A stretch of 64,000 bases of DNA from Nipponacmea schrenckii (GCA_030562195.1 CM060203.1:7268208-7332207), one strand, 5' to 3'. Positions 11,301-24,400 are shown, numbered from the stretch's first letter. Notes: generated by a model not told the origin, from the letters alone. Numbers and translations: made by a program.

Positions 11301-14300
11301 TCTATACTTGGAGACGAGAAGCTGTTAGTTACCAAAAGGGAAAGTAAAAGCTGAGGAAAACCCAGGGAAAACCCCAGATCGGGCAGACGTGGAACAAGAC
11401 ACGGTAAAAAGAATGAGCATGTTCATTCTTCAAAAACGTGTCATTTCACGCGTGAAACGTGAAACATGACATTGATGGAAACGGTTCCTACCAAAATCAT
11501 ATGTTTCTATTTCTTGTGACGTGACTTGTCACATGTCACGTGAAACTCGGTGGAAACGCAGGTTTAAAGACACAAGGTAATCATATCCCGTTCGCACCTG
11601 AGTTTTTGATGTATTCTATGGAATGATGGGTTGGGTTGTCTCTGCTGGTGATTTTTATTATTTGTGTTTTACCATGTTTCTTAGTCTGTAGTTGGTCATA
11701 TACTGTTCTAAATTCTTTATCAAATCGCCTGAAAAAAACCGCTATATTTTTTTCAAATACTGTGTTTGTGTGAAAAAAGCATAAGTTTGCAGTAGTCTGC
11801 TAGTCTCTGATTAAAAAACTGTAGTTTAGGAATGATGTTCTACGGTCATTTGTTTTTTTTTTTTTTTTTTTTTTTTTTTGTTGTTGTTAGGGATCGCAAG
11901 TATCGTAGTCATGACAATTTCGAATTGTGAAAATTATAGCATACTAAATCTGTAGAAAAGAACATCTCAAATCCCGATCTATTGATAAAAGATACTTCAT
12001 CGGTTACCATAGCAATAAACTGCACTCGAATCCTGCGCCTACTACTATCCTCACAAGTTCACTTAACGGACTCACCTCTGAAAACCACACATCAAATATC
12101 TGTGTGCTTTTTCAGCTAATTGGTAGCATATTTTGATTGATTGTGTAGATAGAGCCAAAGGTTTTTCACAAAATACGTGTTTTCCTGAAAGACAAATCGG
12201 CAATTTTACCTTCAAAATTACCCCCAGACTGGAAACCCTTGACCTAAGGATCTAGTCTTCTTACAGCATCACATCAATACGAAAAACATGATCTGATCGT
12301 TTTGTTATAAACCAATAAGTATTAGCTGTAAAGTTATTGAAAGCCCCTTCCTCACAGGTTGTTATGACCTTAGATTTTGACATTACATAAGAGAGATTAG
12401 AGATCAGATTTCAATCCTTTAATATCTAATCTATATCGTGTTGCTATCTAAATCTAGTCAACTGACCTGCATTCAAAGCCGCCATTATCAATCGTTCATG
12501 TTGGTCTACCCTCGTACATATAATAATTCCATTCACTCTAGAAAACAAACCAAACAAAATAATATGTCAACATTGTAGGCATTGTAGGGGGGAAATAGGC
12601 TGCAGAGAGCCCGGAAGTCAGACTTGATTGTTCGGAGGGGCAAGTTATAAATCCGAATGGTCAATGGGGTATGGTCTTAGTTGAAGTACTGAAATTGATC
12701 TATGTCAGAATTATTTCGGAGGGGCATCAGCGCCCCTGAAGGTACGGGCTAATAACAATTTTGCGAAGCACAAACCCGAGAACTCATGCATGTACGTGCT
12801 TATTAACTTGTGTCAAATGCAACAATGCAAAATCAAAACCCCTTATTTTATCAAAATAACATGGTCAAGAACCAGTGTAGGTCTATCTTATTTTGTTAAT
12901 AGCCGAGAATTGCATTTTTCAGGATCTTGAAAGATCTTGAAAGAAGGTAGGCGGCATGGACCTTTAACGTCAATGCAGTAGAATTGATTGACTATATCTG
13001 GAGTTGTGCCACCTTGGTCGGCCCCATCTTCATAATGGTCAAGGGTAATGTATACCTTTACGGCAAGTTTGTGAACGCAGTAATTTGATTGAAAGCTGGC
13101 GAATACAGCCAATCGGAACCCTCAACAGAATGATGTAAAAGAAATTGACGCATGAAATTGAGGGTTGTTCGCTGGCCTAAAAATCCAACCAATTGGCTGA
13201 CAGTGAGACAAGAAAGTGAGCAATTGTTATAGACGATAATTCGATATTTTATTTTCAAAATCGATATTTCGCATGCATAACTGAAAAAAAGTATTCTTTC
13301 ATCAAATGGCAATAATAATTTCTTGTTTGATATAAAGACCTTGCTAACCACCGATCTGGAAAGCCAAACACTATTTTTCAAGGAAAAAAAATTGATTCCA
13401 TAAACTACAAATTCTGAAACTTTCTAAGCTCCTCATTTCCCTTTCACTTACCTTTAGGAAGACCCTTCTCCGGGATCTCCTTCATTATAATACTGTTCAA
13501 TTTGTTGCCGTCGCTATTATAATAGACCTGGAAACCTAACAGGATGCTTCAAAATAATGTGGGATATGGAAATATTCGCGAAATTGAGCAAAATTTCAAA
13601 ATAATAATAATCAAAATTCACATTGTTCAATAAATAAACATTTCATACAAACTATGATTATTTTTGTATAAATACAATTAATTTTTCAAAATATTTTAAC
13701 TTGTTTCTTTTTTACAATAAATTTGTTAATGAAAACGAGTATTTTGTGCATTAAATGTCAAAGTATTTACAATTAAGATTGTTAACAAATCAACGCTAAA
13801 CATTATTTTAAACAGATATCAACCGAAGTTATAATTAGATAATTCTCAACACTTTCATCGGTTGATATATCGTTCCAGAATTAGATGTCGGATTTTCATC
13901 AGGCCCATAATGCGAGGAGCTAGTTTTTACCAGCCGGATGGGCAATGGGGTATGATCTTAGTTACAGAAATGAAATTTGTCGGTTGTAAAAATTTTAAGG
14001 AATCGATGCCTACGGCAGCCGTCTTCGCCCTTGTCTCCCTGTTACATTTTGTTCATACAAGCAAACCACCCCTTCCAATCTTATGACAACGAAATGAAAA
14101 CTAACCTCTCATCTTGAAGCACCTTATCCATCTCACCAACATCAGCTACTTGGGTCGAGGGTAGCCTAAGCTCCTCTAGTAAATTAGCAATATTTTCATG
14201 GTTGATCTTCATGTCCACCACCCATAACATCTCTGCAGGTAAGGTGGCCAAATTACTGAGATGTAAAGACCCGATTCGACCACAACCAAATAGCGCTAGT

Positions 14301-14329
14301 CCTGTTCTGTTCTTCCTTGTCAGTTCCAT
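8395..14329 (-). CDS. Gfo/Idh/MocA oxidoreductase, inositol 2-dehydrogenase-like
   Basis: Complete 7-exon gene encoding 360 residues. Exons in order are 14329-14106, 12537-12467, 12184-12076, 11728-11598, 10817-10591, 10357-10192 and 8549-8395; phases agree at every junction and the sum is 361 codons. The N-terminus has the dinucleotide-binding loop LALFGCGRIGSLH, then IIICTRVDQHERLI and the family signature GKHVFCEKPLAL containing the EKP lysine. The middle domain has GGIFLDACSHDFDMAIWL (the D-x-x-x-H-D-x-D metal/substrate motif) and YGYDQRIEV, and the end has RYKEAFRQELHHFI and a short EEVVAG helix. Homologues are NAD(P)-dependent sugar or inositol dehydrogenases, probably cytosolic; the substrate here is inferred from family resemblance only. 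Three introns hold mobile DNA or an exon relic. Confidence 0.92.
8731..9996. mobile_element. Long inverted-repeat element, ~1.27 kb
   Basis: The left arm (about 8731-8990) matches the reverse complement of the right arm (about 9738-9996) over ~250 bp, with some divergence. Shared blocks include GCAAGTATGCAAATTAGTGG and GACCTCTTACGGAAAT. Two further direct copies of that core lie inside at about 9238-9290 and 9300-9350, and part of the left arm is repeated at 9060-9240. It sits in the last intron of the oxidoreductase gene. No transposase ORF or clear target duplication was found. It may be a foldback/MITE-type element. Confidence 0.7.
9544..9583. repeat. Perfect 40-bp AT-rich palindrome
   Basis: CACTGATCTATATA and TATATAGATCAGTG flank an (AT)n centre. 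This perfect inverted repeat lies between the arms of the larger inverted-repeat element. Confidence 0.9.
10941..11562 (+). mobile_element. PIF/Harbinger-type element with transposase relic
   Basis: Ends are imperfect inverted repeats: GGCTCGGTTCCACC at left, GGTGGAAACGCAGG at right, with matching CACG-rich subterminal sequence (TTTTACGTATCACG against TTTCACGTGACATG). TTA precedes the element and TTTA follows, near a 3-bp duplication. Inside, overlapping plus-strand frames (11022-11350) contain a start-like ATGGGTGACGG, EEVLALYLLYRRARK and, shifted by one frame, FTRTFRYLMDNPNRDLFF then RMSYETHAKLKQLVLPHL. These resemble the N-terminal segment before a HARBI1/ALP1-like transposase. The catalytic DDE part is absent. 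It sits in intron 4 of the oxidoreductase gene. Confidence 0.65.
13452..13527 (-). pseudogene. Decayed duplicate of oxidoreductase exon 2
   Basis: In intron 1 a 76-bp segment has a good acceptor (TTTCCAG) and donor (GTAAGT). It reads RSIIIATATN in the phase left by exon 1, then after a one-base shift LNSIIMKEIPEKGLPKG. This resembles real exon 2 (VNGIIICTRVDQHERLI) and joins in phase with GKHVFCEKP. Its length is 1 mod 3, whereas exon 2 (71 bp) is 2 mod 3, so it cannot be used in frame. A neighbouring intronic block (GCAATGGGGTATGATCTTAG near 13936) also has a copy near 12664, supporting local duplication. Confidence 0.4.
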
Positions 14330-16976
14330 TATCTTTATGATAATAAAATGAAAAAAAAAAGTCATTCGTCCACTGATCTAAGTTTGTGGTTACATATGAT
14401 GTATGATTTTTTCAATTTGTGGCAGTTAAAACTGATCCTGGTTGACTAAGTCGAATAGCTGTGGAATGTTAGTCGACTCTCTTCTTCAAAATTCTTTATA
14501 TATACTGATACTTGTATTCATATACTTATCCTAGCCCGATTAGCCATCGAAAAGCTTGGTTGACAAGCGATTTAAGCTAAATTTGCACACTAAACTTACA
14601 TACAATGTATTAAATATTTGTACATGTATTACCTTTTCTTTAATTACTACTAACGTTTCGTTATAAAAAAAAACATATAATAAGTAGAATATGCTAGAAT
14701 TGTGTCACGTGACTTCTATTGATTTTAACACAGTTCAGTTGGTCCATTGACGTCGGTCGTTATTTTTTTATTCGGAGTTCTGAACAAATATAGATAGAAA
14801 GTATGCGTATCTTGAATTTTCATTCAGTGGTATTTTCTATTCTCCTTCTATTCATGCTTTATATTCTCCTGGAAGGAGAAGTTACCGTAGCTATCGTTAT
14901 GTTTTCGGATAGCAGCTGGGAAATTTTGCACGACACATTTCGCAAAGGGAGGAATCTCATACAGAGACTGAACTAGTGAATCTGAAGGTCTCAGACCCTA
15001 GTATCTTTTAAAGAAACTGATACGCACCAACTTTTGTTCAAAAGTTCGTTTCATCCGAAGCATACGTTTTCTGCGATTATCAAATCATAAATCCCACGTT
15101 TCCATAGAATTTGTACTCAACAGACCGATTTTGATGTCACATGCAACCTAGTTTTCAATAAATTACGAGAGAGTGGTTACTCAAAACGAAATTAAGAACG
15201 ACACGTTATAACAACTTCAGAAGAAAAATGACCCTCTCCAACGCCTGTAAGTGGATTTGGCTCCTGATCTTGTGGTGGTTCTGTTTATCGTACCTGCTTC
15301 TCATTTTTATAAACATAATAAAACCGGCAAAACTTTTCTAATATCTTATCAACTTCCATGCGGCGACCAAAATCTAATTTACCAAGAAACATCCATAACT
15401 AACGCATCTTATTTATCCTAACCTTTAACTTGCACCTTGTTTTATCATAAATCTTTACTTTGTGACTAAGGCCAGGGCTTTTATGAAACTATGCTCTCAT
15501 CACCATCTATCACCCTCTTCTCAGAGAACAAAGCGCAATACTTTTCATCCTGCCATTCCAGAAAAAGCGAAGCTTGTTTGGACGAGATCCATAGAAGAGA
15601 TCCATATTTGTAACAACACAATTTTTAAAATTAAATATAGAAAAAACAGAATTCCGGAAACATTAAATTAAATTAACAGAATTCCTCCTCTATAATATTC
15701 CAAATTCAGCAGCTATACAGAGAGTAGAAACCTCAGCAGCCATACATTTAACAGGAGCGCGAATATTATATCAACAATCTTTAAACATTTCCATTGGCTA
15801 CACCTTAAATATTGAATTGGGTTTAAAATCCTGTTTCGTACCATTCGTATACCTTACAACTCTAGTTAACCCCATAAAAACCTGTCTAGAAATTAAGTTC
15901 CTCTGACAAAAAACTATTGACTGTTTCATCCGTTGATTTAGAATTGATGTAACATAGTTACTCTGTTCCTTATCTCTGTAACTCTCTTCCGTAATACATC
16001 CGTGACATTAAATCAATTAAAATCCTTAATTAAAAACTCAAATCCCACCTCTTAAAGAACGCTTTCCATTATTGGGGATTTGTCCAGCGCAATTTAGAAA
16101 GGTTTAATTGTGTGGCTAAAAATATATATAAATTTAGTTATTAATGTTTTTAAGTATTATTCATGTACGAATGACGATTATACTAAAATAACGATTTATG
16201 ATTAGAGAGGAAGTGGGTTTAAAGAATATAGGCAAGAGCATATTCCCCTTATCTTTGTCAAATGTATGTGTATAAGATATTGTTAGAAAAAAGAAATATT
16301 TTTTTTACAGCAAGTGGCATCAACCCGACTTCCCACAAGTGTACTTTTGACATAACTTGCACATAACCATTCATAGTTTCGTATATGTTCCTGCCGACCA
16401 AAGGAAATGATTTAGTACGTCTATATGGGAAACAATGTAAAAACAAAGAAGTAATCGGGTCAATAGCAGATTTGCTTGAAGTGATATTAACAATGATTCA
16501 TAACAAACTAAGCTTTTATGAAACAATCATGCGTCAGTAAGCAATATGATATGCAATGAGAACATTGTTTTTACTATGTCACACAACCTTTGTGTTATAA
16601 AATAGCCGCCAGATATCAAATGACGGTCTATATGGGTAGTGAATTTCAGAGTATATTAAGAAATTGCTTACTGGCCACGCCTATTAGTGACATATTTTGT
16701 GAATATTTAATAACCATAGACAACTAACCACGCCAAAATTGCTAAGAAATATAATACTATCATACTTGATAATCAATATATTGACTGGTTTGGTTGTTTA
16801 TCTTGATTCATTGATCCGTAAAACGCTCGAAGCGCATTAACAACAATACAATCAATGTTACATGAGACAATTTGACTAGACTCCAAAGGGTTAATTGGTA
16901 TTATATAGAGGCAATGGTAGACAACAAAAAGCCCTGTGCCGTTTAGTATTAATCAATGGTAAAATAGACAAATAAA
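14330..16976. other. Intergenic region, divergent promoters
   Basis: The upstream regions of the oxidoreductase (-) and reeler (+) genes face each other across 2.6 kb. No exon, repeat array or ORF with family resemblance was found; short ORFs near 15462 and 16258 look like chance. A TTGACGTCGG half-CRE-like site lies at about 14748. Confidence 0.4.
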
Positions 16977-19271
16977 ATGGGAGTATATTTTACTTTATGT
17001 GTCCTTGTTACTAGGATATTGTACGTGTACGCATATGGATCCGGAGCACCCCCAGCCGCTTGTGTAAACCTTATACCGGGTCACGGAACAGGACAGACCA
17101 GTGCTATACCTTATACAGTCTCACTGTCAAAAACAACGTATGAAGAAAACGGACAGATCACAGGTAAGTAATGCTTAAGGTAGGGTTGAGGTTGAAAAAT
17201 AGGGGGAATGAAATAAATGGAGTTTTACGTCATACTGTACTGCACCTCGTGGACTAATGAAGACAGCAACGCCATGGTAAATTTTGCCAGAAAGGTGGCA
17301 CAAGCCTACTTTTCTTGCGATTTCCAACTGTAGAGAGATCTTTAACGTGCACAGTTTGTAGCACACGGGGCCTCGGTTTATTGTCCCATCAGTATAAGAT
17401 GACTATCTTTTAACCAAATATAAATCTAAGAATATTATTTTAAATAAACTAGATGGATGACTATATTGTGATAATCCAGGAGAATACTGGAAGCTAGTCG
17501 ATTCTTTAATAAAAGATAACTGAGATTCGGTTGATGACAACATTCAAAATCACTTAAAAAAAACTATTTGAGAAGTACAAAGTAATATCAAAATTAGAAA
17601 ATAAAATTGGTAGAACATTTTAAAGTTTAAATTCCTAATTTTTACCAATTAATACAGAACTAAAAAATAAGCCTTTAAAAGCCTTAAATGAAGAAGAACA
17701 AATCGCAGGTCCAGATATGATGTTAAATGGATTGTAAATGAGCTCTATGTATGTACGTCCCAAATACCTCGAGAAGAATGTATCTCTTCTACATTTTAAA
17801 CATTCATCCATCATTTCGTGCCTTCTCGGTATGGTATAGGTTAGGGTATCACAATGAATTCATTTTCAATCATTTCAGTGACTGTCACAGGAAATAATGC
17901 TCATCAAGGCCTGCTTATACAAGCCAGGAAAAACGATGGTTCCACTATCCCAGTAGGAACCTTCGGTCAACCATCAGCTAACACCAAAACTACAGGCTGT
18001 CGACAAACTGGAGATTCCTGGACCCATAGCAGTATTACTTCTAAGCAGACATCTACGGCGGTCTGGACGGCACCATCCAGTAACATTGGCCAAATCATAT
18101 TCAAGTAAATACGACTAAATACTAAATAAAATATTTAAATCCCTTCCGGCTTCAAATCAAATTATATTTTTGCCCCACTGTTTAATGGAAAGATATTAAA
18201 TAATTTACTGCCCAACACCGTTCAATGGATTATCTTTCACATGCTAAATAATAACTGCCTGAACTAAATTTAATTTTCAGGTTCTGATCTTCAACCGATA
18301 AGGCAAAAAAAATAATTTGGAATTTCTCATATTATTTTTATGTTCCTCAGTTGGTCTTTTTCTCTCATACTCAAAATCTTCAACTTCAGAGCAACAGTTG
18401 CGTCATCTAAGATGGTCTATTGGCTGAATATTCAGAGCCCCGTTGTCGAGTTTTCGTCTCCAACTACTACACAGGAACCAACTACTAGTTCAGCAGCCAC
18501 TACCCCAGCAGCAACAGATTCACAAGGAACAGAATCGACTCAGGAAGCAACATCACCAGAATCTACTGAAAATCAGGCAGTTTCAACCCAGGGTAAACTT
18601 TTCAGTGATTTTAGTACGTATGATTAAGTGTAGAAAGTCCGCAGAAACATAAATATAAGTCTTTGAATAGCAGTTAGTAATTGTAAACACAATCACCGGA
18701 GGACGGAGCGGGATCACATAGAAACGTTGCTTAAAGCAAGTTTACCTTGTACGAACAGCTTGATGGAACAACAATACCACTTCAACCAGTAATTGTGGTT
18801 GTGGATCATCGTAGAAGATCCGCAACTTTCATATATATGTCACCAGTAGGTTTTACCAAATCATCTAATCATGAACTGATGAGTTTGTGGCTCAAAAGTA
18901 TAAATTTAAAAAATTGATGGAACATGGAATGTTTTTAATTTGTGTTTTATAGGTGCAATGAATACTGTCCAATCAACTGGTGGATCGACTGTCAATGATA
19001 ACAGAAATGGTATGTATCCGAGATGTTATCTGATTTCTTTTAACTTTTAATTGAACAAACTACATGAAATTTTTATTTTTTAAAATTGATATAATCACAC
19101 AAAATCCATATCCGGTCATCGAAATCACCTAATTATCTTTGTTTTTTCTTGGTATAATAACACCTTTTGTTTGTTTGTTTTTTCATTGTAGGGCTTGGAA
19201 AACACCAGGCTTCCTGTTTGGTTCTATTGGTTGCCATGGTAACATCAATTTTACTGATCAACAAATATTAA
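16977..19271 (+). CDS. Reeler-domain secreted or GPI-anchored surface protein
   Basis: Complete 5-exon gene encoding 250 residues: 16977-17163, 17879-18104, 18390-18592, 18953-19009, 19192-19271; phases match throughout. Residues 1-22 form a hydrophobic signal peptide (MGVYFTLCVLVTRILYVYAY). A reeler domain follows to about residue 150: GAPPAACVNLIPGHG, GLLIQARKNDG, VGTFGQP, a cysteine in TTGCRQTGD, TAVWTAPSSNIGQIIF and KMVYWLNIQSP. A Ser/Thr/Pro-rich, mucin-like stalk (about 155-225) leads to a C-terminal hydrophobic tail (CLVLLVAMVTSILLINKY), which suggests GPI anchoring or a short transmembrane segment. Reeler-only proteins include insect defence proteins and the N-terminal domain of ferric-chelate reductase 1; an immune or matrix role here is inference. 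Upstream TATATAG at about 16902 may be a TATA box. Confidence 0.88.
17220..17400. repeat. Dispersed SINE-like repeat copy
   Basis: Intronic segment with GATTTCCAACTGTAGAG, TTTAACGTGCA and GGGGCCTCGGTTTATTG. Related, more diverged copies occur at about 23757-23900 and, inverted, 27780-27960. The repeats share wording rather than clear boundaries, so limits are approximate. Confidence 0.5.
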
Positions 19272-21005
19272 TCACTTGTCACATTTTTAAATCGATAAAA
19301 ATACCATGTAAACCATAAAAAAAAATCGTGGGTATTACTATGAACTCAAATATACCAACATCTCCTGATCATCCTTCTTAGACCCAATGACTTCAGAGCT
19401 CAGATTGGTTCATGTGCCTGTTAATAAGATTAACAAATACCACTTCATAGTTGGTAATTTTTGTATATATATTCATGTTATAATATGTTAGAAAACATGT
19501 CATTTCTTTGCTCAAAACATATTATTAACTTTATATTTTTTTAGCAATATTAAAAATATATGTTTTAATCGTTTTATGGTTTTATCGTAATATACAATGT
19601 TTTTAATTTATATCTTTGATATATTTACATTAACAAATACAATTAAAATCAATGAACAATGAGTTCAAACAGAACAATTACAAGTACAATATCAACATAT
19701 CAACAATTGATGTTCCAATCAAAATATAACACAGAAAAGAAGGAAAAACAAACAATTAAATTCCTTTAATTATAATTTACAGACAGAAATAAACGAATAT
19801 TGCAACTTTAAGAAAGTTCTCATGTAACAATTCCATTTTTGGAACAAATCTAATATCAAAATATCACAAGAACGAGGTGCATATATAGCCATATACCATG
19901 GAATATCACCCAAGTAGAATGAAAGTCAAAGGTTTTGTCTTGATTTTCAAAATCATATGCAGTATGTATTATCCCATCGTGTGTAGAAAAATGAACAGGA
20001 ATGATAAGGCATTGCCATCCTTATAAATTTCACAAACTAGTCTAGATTTGTAGTGTGGTTACTGGCAATTAATAGAAAGTACTCACGATAATTATTGTAA
20101 GGAATTCTTTACAAAAGAAGAAAGAAACGTCTATACTTTACAAGGATAACAACTTAAGGTTCACAAGTCGGCCTTGACAGGGATGCTTTCTATGCCGTCC
20201 TCTGCCAAACCTCTTGGCATTGATCTTTCCCAGATTATCCTTACCCATTTACAGCTGCGAGGACTGGAATACTGACTGAAGATGACTTATTTTAGGTCAT
20301 CAGACTTTAACACTAGGGTTCAGATAAGAAATCACGTCCGACATTTTCAATGTGTCTAAGCAAATCATGACGTGGAGAAACACCCTTACCAGTGTGCTAC
20401 AAAACCCAACAAGAACAAGATGTCTAAAACCAAAGAATGACTTAATTTTATAAATACAAAAAAACTATTCAAAGGAAGAATTCAATAAAAATGCAGCAGA
20501 ATATTCCTGAAACTTATAACACAACAAAAGTGAAAATTCAATTTGTATGTCGCAAGAAGTTGATTTGAACATCATTTGATGTGTTGGAATGCTCAATGGT
20601 CAAGAATATACCATCTCGTTGATATAATGGAGTCTCCAATCTTGAGTTACATGATAACTTCTGGTTCTAGCTAGTGGAATTTCACATCTCTCTCTCTTGG
20701 TTAGGACTCTGGAAAGATAATATTTATTGGTCAAACAATTTGCTAATGGATAAAAACTATATTTTAGCTACCTTGATGGATTCTATACCAATATTTGAAG
20801 ATGTAAAAAATAAAAATTTACCTTTTTGCTGCATTTCTATCTTTATTGACCTCAAGGTCAAGTAGTAATGGGGTTGTTATCATGGCACCTTCTGGAGATC
20901 TTGGTCTCTATAACATCAAGAATATTTCAAATGATTTATAGTTGCTTTGACAAACAACGAAACCCAATATTTAGAAAGTCTGTATCTTGTCTACCATTTA
21001 ACAAG
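19272..21005. other. Intergenic stretch with dispersed repeat copy
   Basis: The 3' end of the reeler gene (possible AATAAA near 19788) and spacer. About 20155-20330 is a copy of the dispersed family marked by CCAAACCTCTTGGCATTGAT and CCCATTTACAGCTG. No other gene was recognised. Confidence 0.45.
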
Positions 21006-21440
21006 TTTATATCATGTTTCACACAGCAAGTTTATATGTTTCACACAGCAAGTTTATATGTTTCACACAGCAAGTTTATATCATGTTTCACACAGCAAGT
21101 CTATATCATTCACACAGCAAGTCTATATCATGTTTCACACAGCAAGTCTATATCATTCACACAGCAAGTCTATATCATGTTTCATACAGACAATCTATAT
21201 CATGTTTCATAGAGCAAATTTATATCATATTTTTTACACAGCAAATTTATATAATGTTACATGCAGCAAGTCTATATAATGTTTCATGCAGCAAGTCTAT
21301 ATCATGTTTCATGCAGCAAGTCTATATCATGTTTCATGCAGCAAGTCTGTATCATGTTTCATGCAGCAAGTCCATTATCTTGTTTCATGTAGCAAGAGCA
21401 AGTATTTATCATGTTTCATACAGCAAGTCTATATATATCG
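21006..21440 (+). repeat. 20-25 bp minisatellite
   Basis: About 19 copies of a unit like CATGTTTCACACAGCAAGTC with TATAT between units. The first copies carry CACACAG and the later ones CATGCAG, showing regional homogenisation. It abuts the end of the coiled-coil gene, whose apparent stop at 21429-21431 lies within the last repeat. Confidence 0.95.
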
Positions 21441-24400
21441 TAGAGAAAACCAAGAAAAATCAAATCTAACCTCTCTCCTAAGGCCCACATAGAATAGTTT
21501 ATTCCTTAAAGTAATATTCTTTCCTTTTACAAGGGAAGGTAACTCTGAAGACTTCACAATTTCACGGTGACGGTTGATCCTCTGCATTTGACGTTGATGC
21601 TGCATTGCTAATTTGGGGAAGATTAGATTATCTCCTTTGTCGATCTGGATCATGATTGGCTGCATCAACTGAATTCCAGTTTTAGCTGTCACATCATTAC
21701 ATCTGGATGAACAAAAAATGATATCAGAATAAATTGAATGATCTTCATGTCTGGGAGAGAACTAGTTCAGTATGGATCACCATTTGTGAAATGTCCGCAA
21801 CAAATTAAGAAAGAAACTTTCTATATTTATGTAAAATTTTTCTTGCTTAAGATCACAATCTGGGGATAATGTAACACAAACAACCAATGACATATATGGC
21901 AAAACAGATACATAAAACAACCCAAAAACAAACTAAACCCCTAGCTAAAAGCAAAAAAATAAAAAACCCAGAGTAGCAAACAACAAACTAAACTAGCTAA
22001 AAAACAATAAAAAAACAAGAGTAAACAAGTAACAAGCCAAAATAGCAAATTAAAACAGTAACAAACAAGAGTAGCAAACAAGTAACAAGCCAAAATAGCA
22101 AATTAAAACAGTAACAAACAAGAGTAACAACAAACAACAACCCAAAGTAGCAAACAACAACAATAACAAACCAGAGTAGGAACAAACAATAAACTTGAGC
22201 AGAAACAAACAACAACAATGATAACCATAGTAGCAAAAAATAACTTACATTGCCCATGCTTCTTTATTGACCTTATTTAATTCTTCATTAAGTTCATTCA
22301 TAACATTTTGTTCTTCAGTCAACTCTGAGGCCAAACGTGTGTGGATATTTTTAGTTAATTTCTGGAGATCCTCACGTTTGGCAGTTGGCAGATAAACATC
22401 ACCGCCTAATAACTTCCTACCTTTCTCTGGTATGGAAAAAACGTTCATCTGACTGAATCATTTGAAAAATAAGGCTGCTCTGCCACTAACATAGTAATGT
22501 AGCCTAGTAGGCTATATACCAAACCAATCTGTGAAATAACCGTTGCCAACTGATGTTCAAAATGGAACAAAGTGGTATACAAACCAAACCAAAAACAGCA
22601 AAATATTTCTTAGAACAAGGGCAATAACTTACCATCAAACTGTTTCAAAGCCTTAAACTTGACATAACATTTGACCAAGGACTGGAATCTTTTCTCTGGA
22701 AAACTTAAACATTCTTTTAGACTCTTCTTACTTTTCTATAGAAAGGATAAAATGGCAAAGAAATGTAGCTTTAGGCTTTTCTTGAAATGGAGAAATAGAG
22801 AATCTGCGTCTGCCACAGTGTGTAATGAGGAAACTTTTGCTAAACATTCACACAAGTTAATCTTTCTTGATTTCCAACTGGCAAGAGATACAATTCCAAC
22901 TAGCAAGGGATACATTTCCAACTGGCAAGGATACAATTTCAACTGGCAAGGGAAACCTCTTATGACCTGCAACAATGACAGAGAATAGCTGGTTCCATGC
23001 CTGACCTCCAGGAAAGTGCACAAGCACCCATTGAAATTGGGTTAAAAAGGCATCATCTCATCCTGTTGTAATGGTGAATCAGTAAGTGATATTTAATGAG
23101 AAACAACTCTTACCTCAAATAAGTCATACTTTATCTTTCCATCTTCCAAGGCTTTTTCCAGCATCTCAATATTTTCTTTGGTTTTTTTCGTTCGCATAAT
23201 ATAACAGATTTCTTTCTGCAATTAATATATTAAATACACAATATTAGCTATGTGGAATCTCTAAATACCGGATGGTTCTGCAGCCCTCTTGATAAAAATG
23301 AAGAAAAAAATCTAAATCATCCTACCTTTGGCTTTCGTTCCATCTTAGGTTCATGCTGAAAAGAAACAAAATCAATTTTAGTCAAAACCAATGGTTGTTT
23401 AAACATTTTCTATAGGCCATAAGCTGATAGAGCCACACTTTAAAATTCAAAAGTTTAACACTTTTCAGAATGAAAATATGCTGTTGGTTGCCTTGCAAAT
23501 TAAACAAACAATACCATAAAGGTTCAGACTGGCTTGTTGGCAATATGAATATAAAAGTTAAAATTGCAGAATACCAATTTCAATTACCTTGATTATAGGA
23601 AGCTCCTTCTCTTTCGCTATGAATTTTGGTTGAATCAGTATTATTCCAGTTTGAATTAGGACATCATTACATCTAGGTATAAAAATACACAGTCGTAGAG
23701 TCTATAACATAATTATAAGTATTCGACTCATAACTGGTATGATCAAAATAAGTCAACACCATGAGGTGTGGAATGAGGGAAAGTTGGCAAGGACAGCAGC
23801 TTTAGCCCTCTCTTTCAATTTCTAACTGTCTGGGTATTCAACATGAAAAGACTGTAGCATATGGAGCCTTGATTTATTGATCCATGCTTTAACTGAAAAA
23901 ACTATGCTAAGGGAACAACCTTGTGTGCTCTCAGGTCAAAGAGCAAGTGCCACTGTGGCTTTATGAAATTAGGAGGTCATATTTGAAAACTTACAGAGCA
24001 CTTGTCAGTTTGTTGACATCATTCAACTCTTCAATAATATTATCTCGTACATTCTGTTCTTTAGTCAACTCTGAGACCAGACGTTTGAAAATCTTTTCAG
24101 TTAATTTCTGAAGATCTTCACGTTTGGCTTTTGGCAAGCAGATGTCTTCACTCAATAATTTCTTCCTGTTTTCTGCATTGAAAATAAGTCTGATTAAGAT
24201 ACTTTGGCCTGATTATTCTAGATTTGATGATGATACATGTGTACAAGCTGGGAAGCCACATGGGTGAAAAAGTTAGCGGAAGATCCATAAAGTCACTTTT
24301 TTTGGGTCAGTTTTGCAATTTCAAATTGACCCATTAATTTTAGCATAATATTAGCTCTTGAATGAAATTTTTTGTGGATTCTTTTCATATAAATTTAAAA

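Noticed and set aside
20868..21492. Overlapping plus-strand ORFs of 110-151 residues rich in YHVSHSKS
   Set aside because: They are translations of the 20-25 bp minisatellite in three frames, without splice or domain support.
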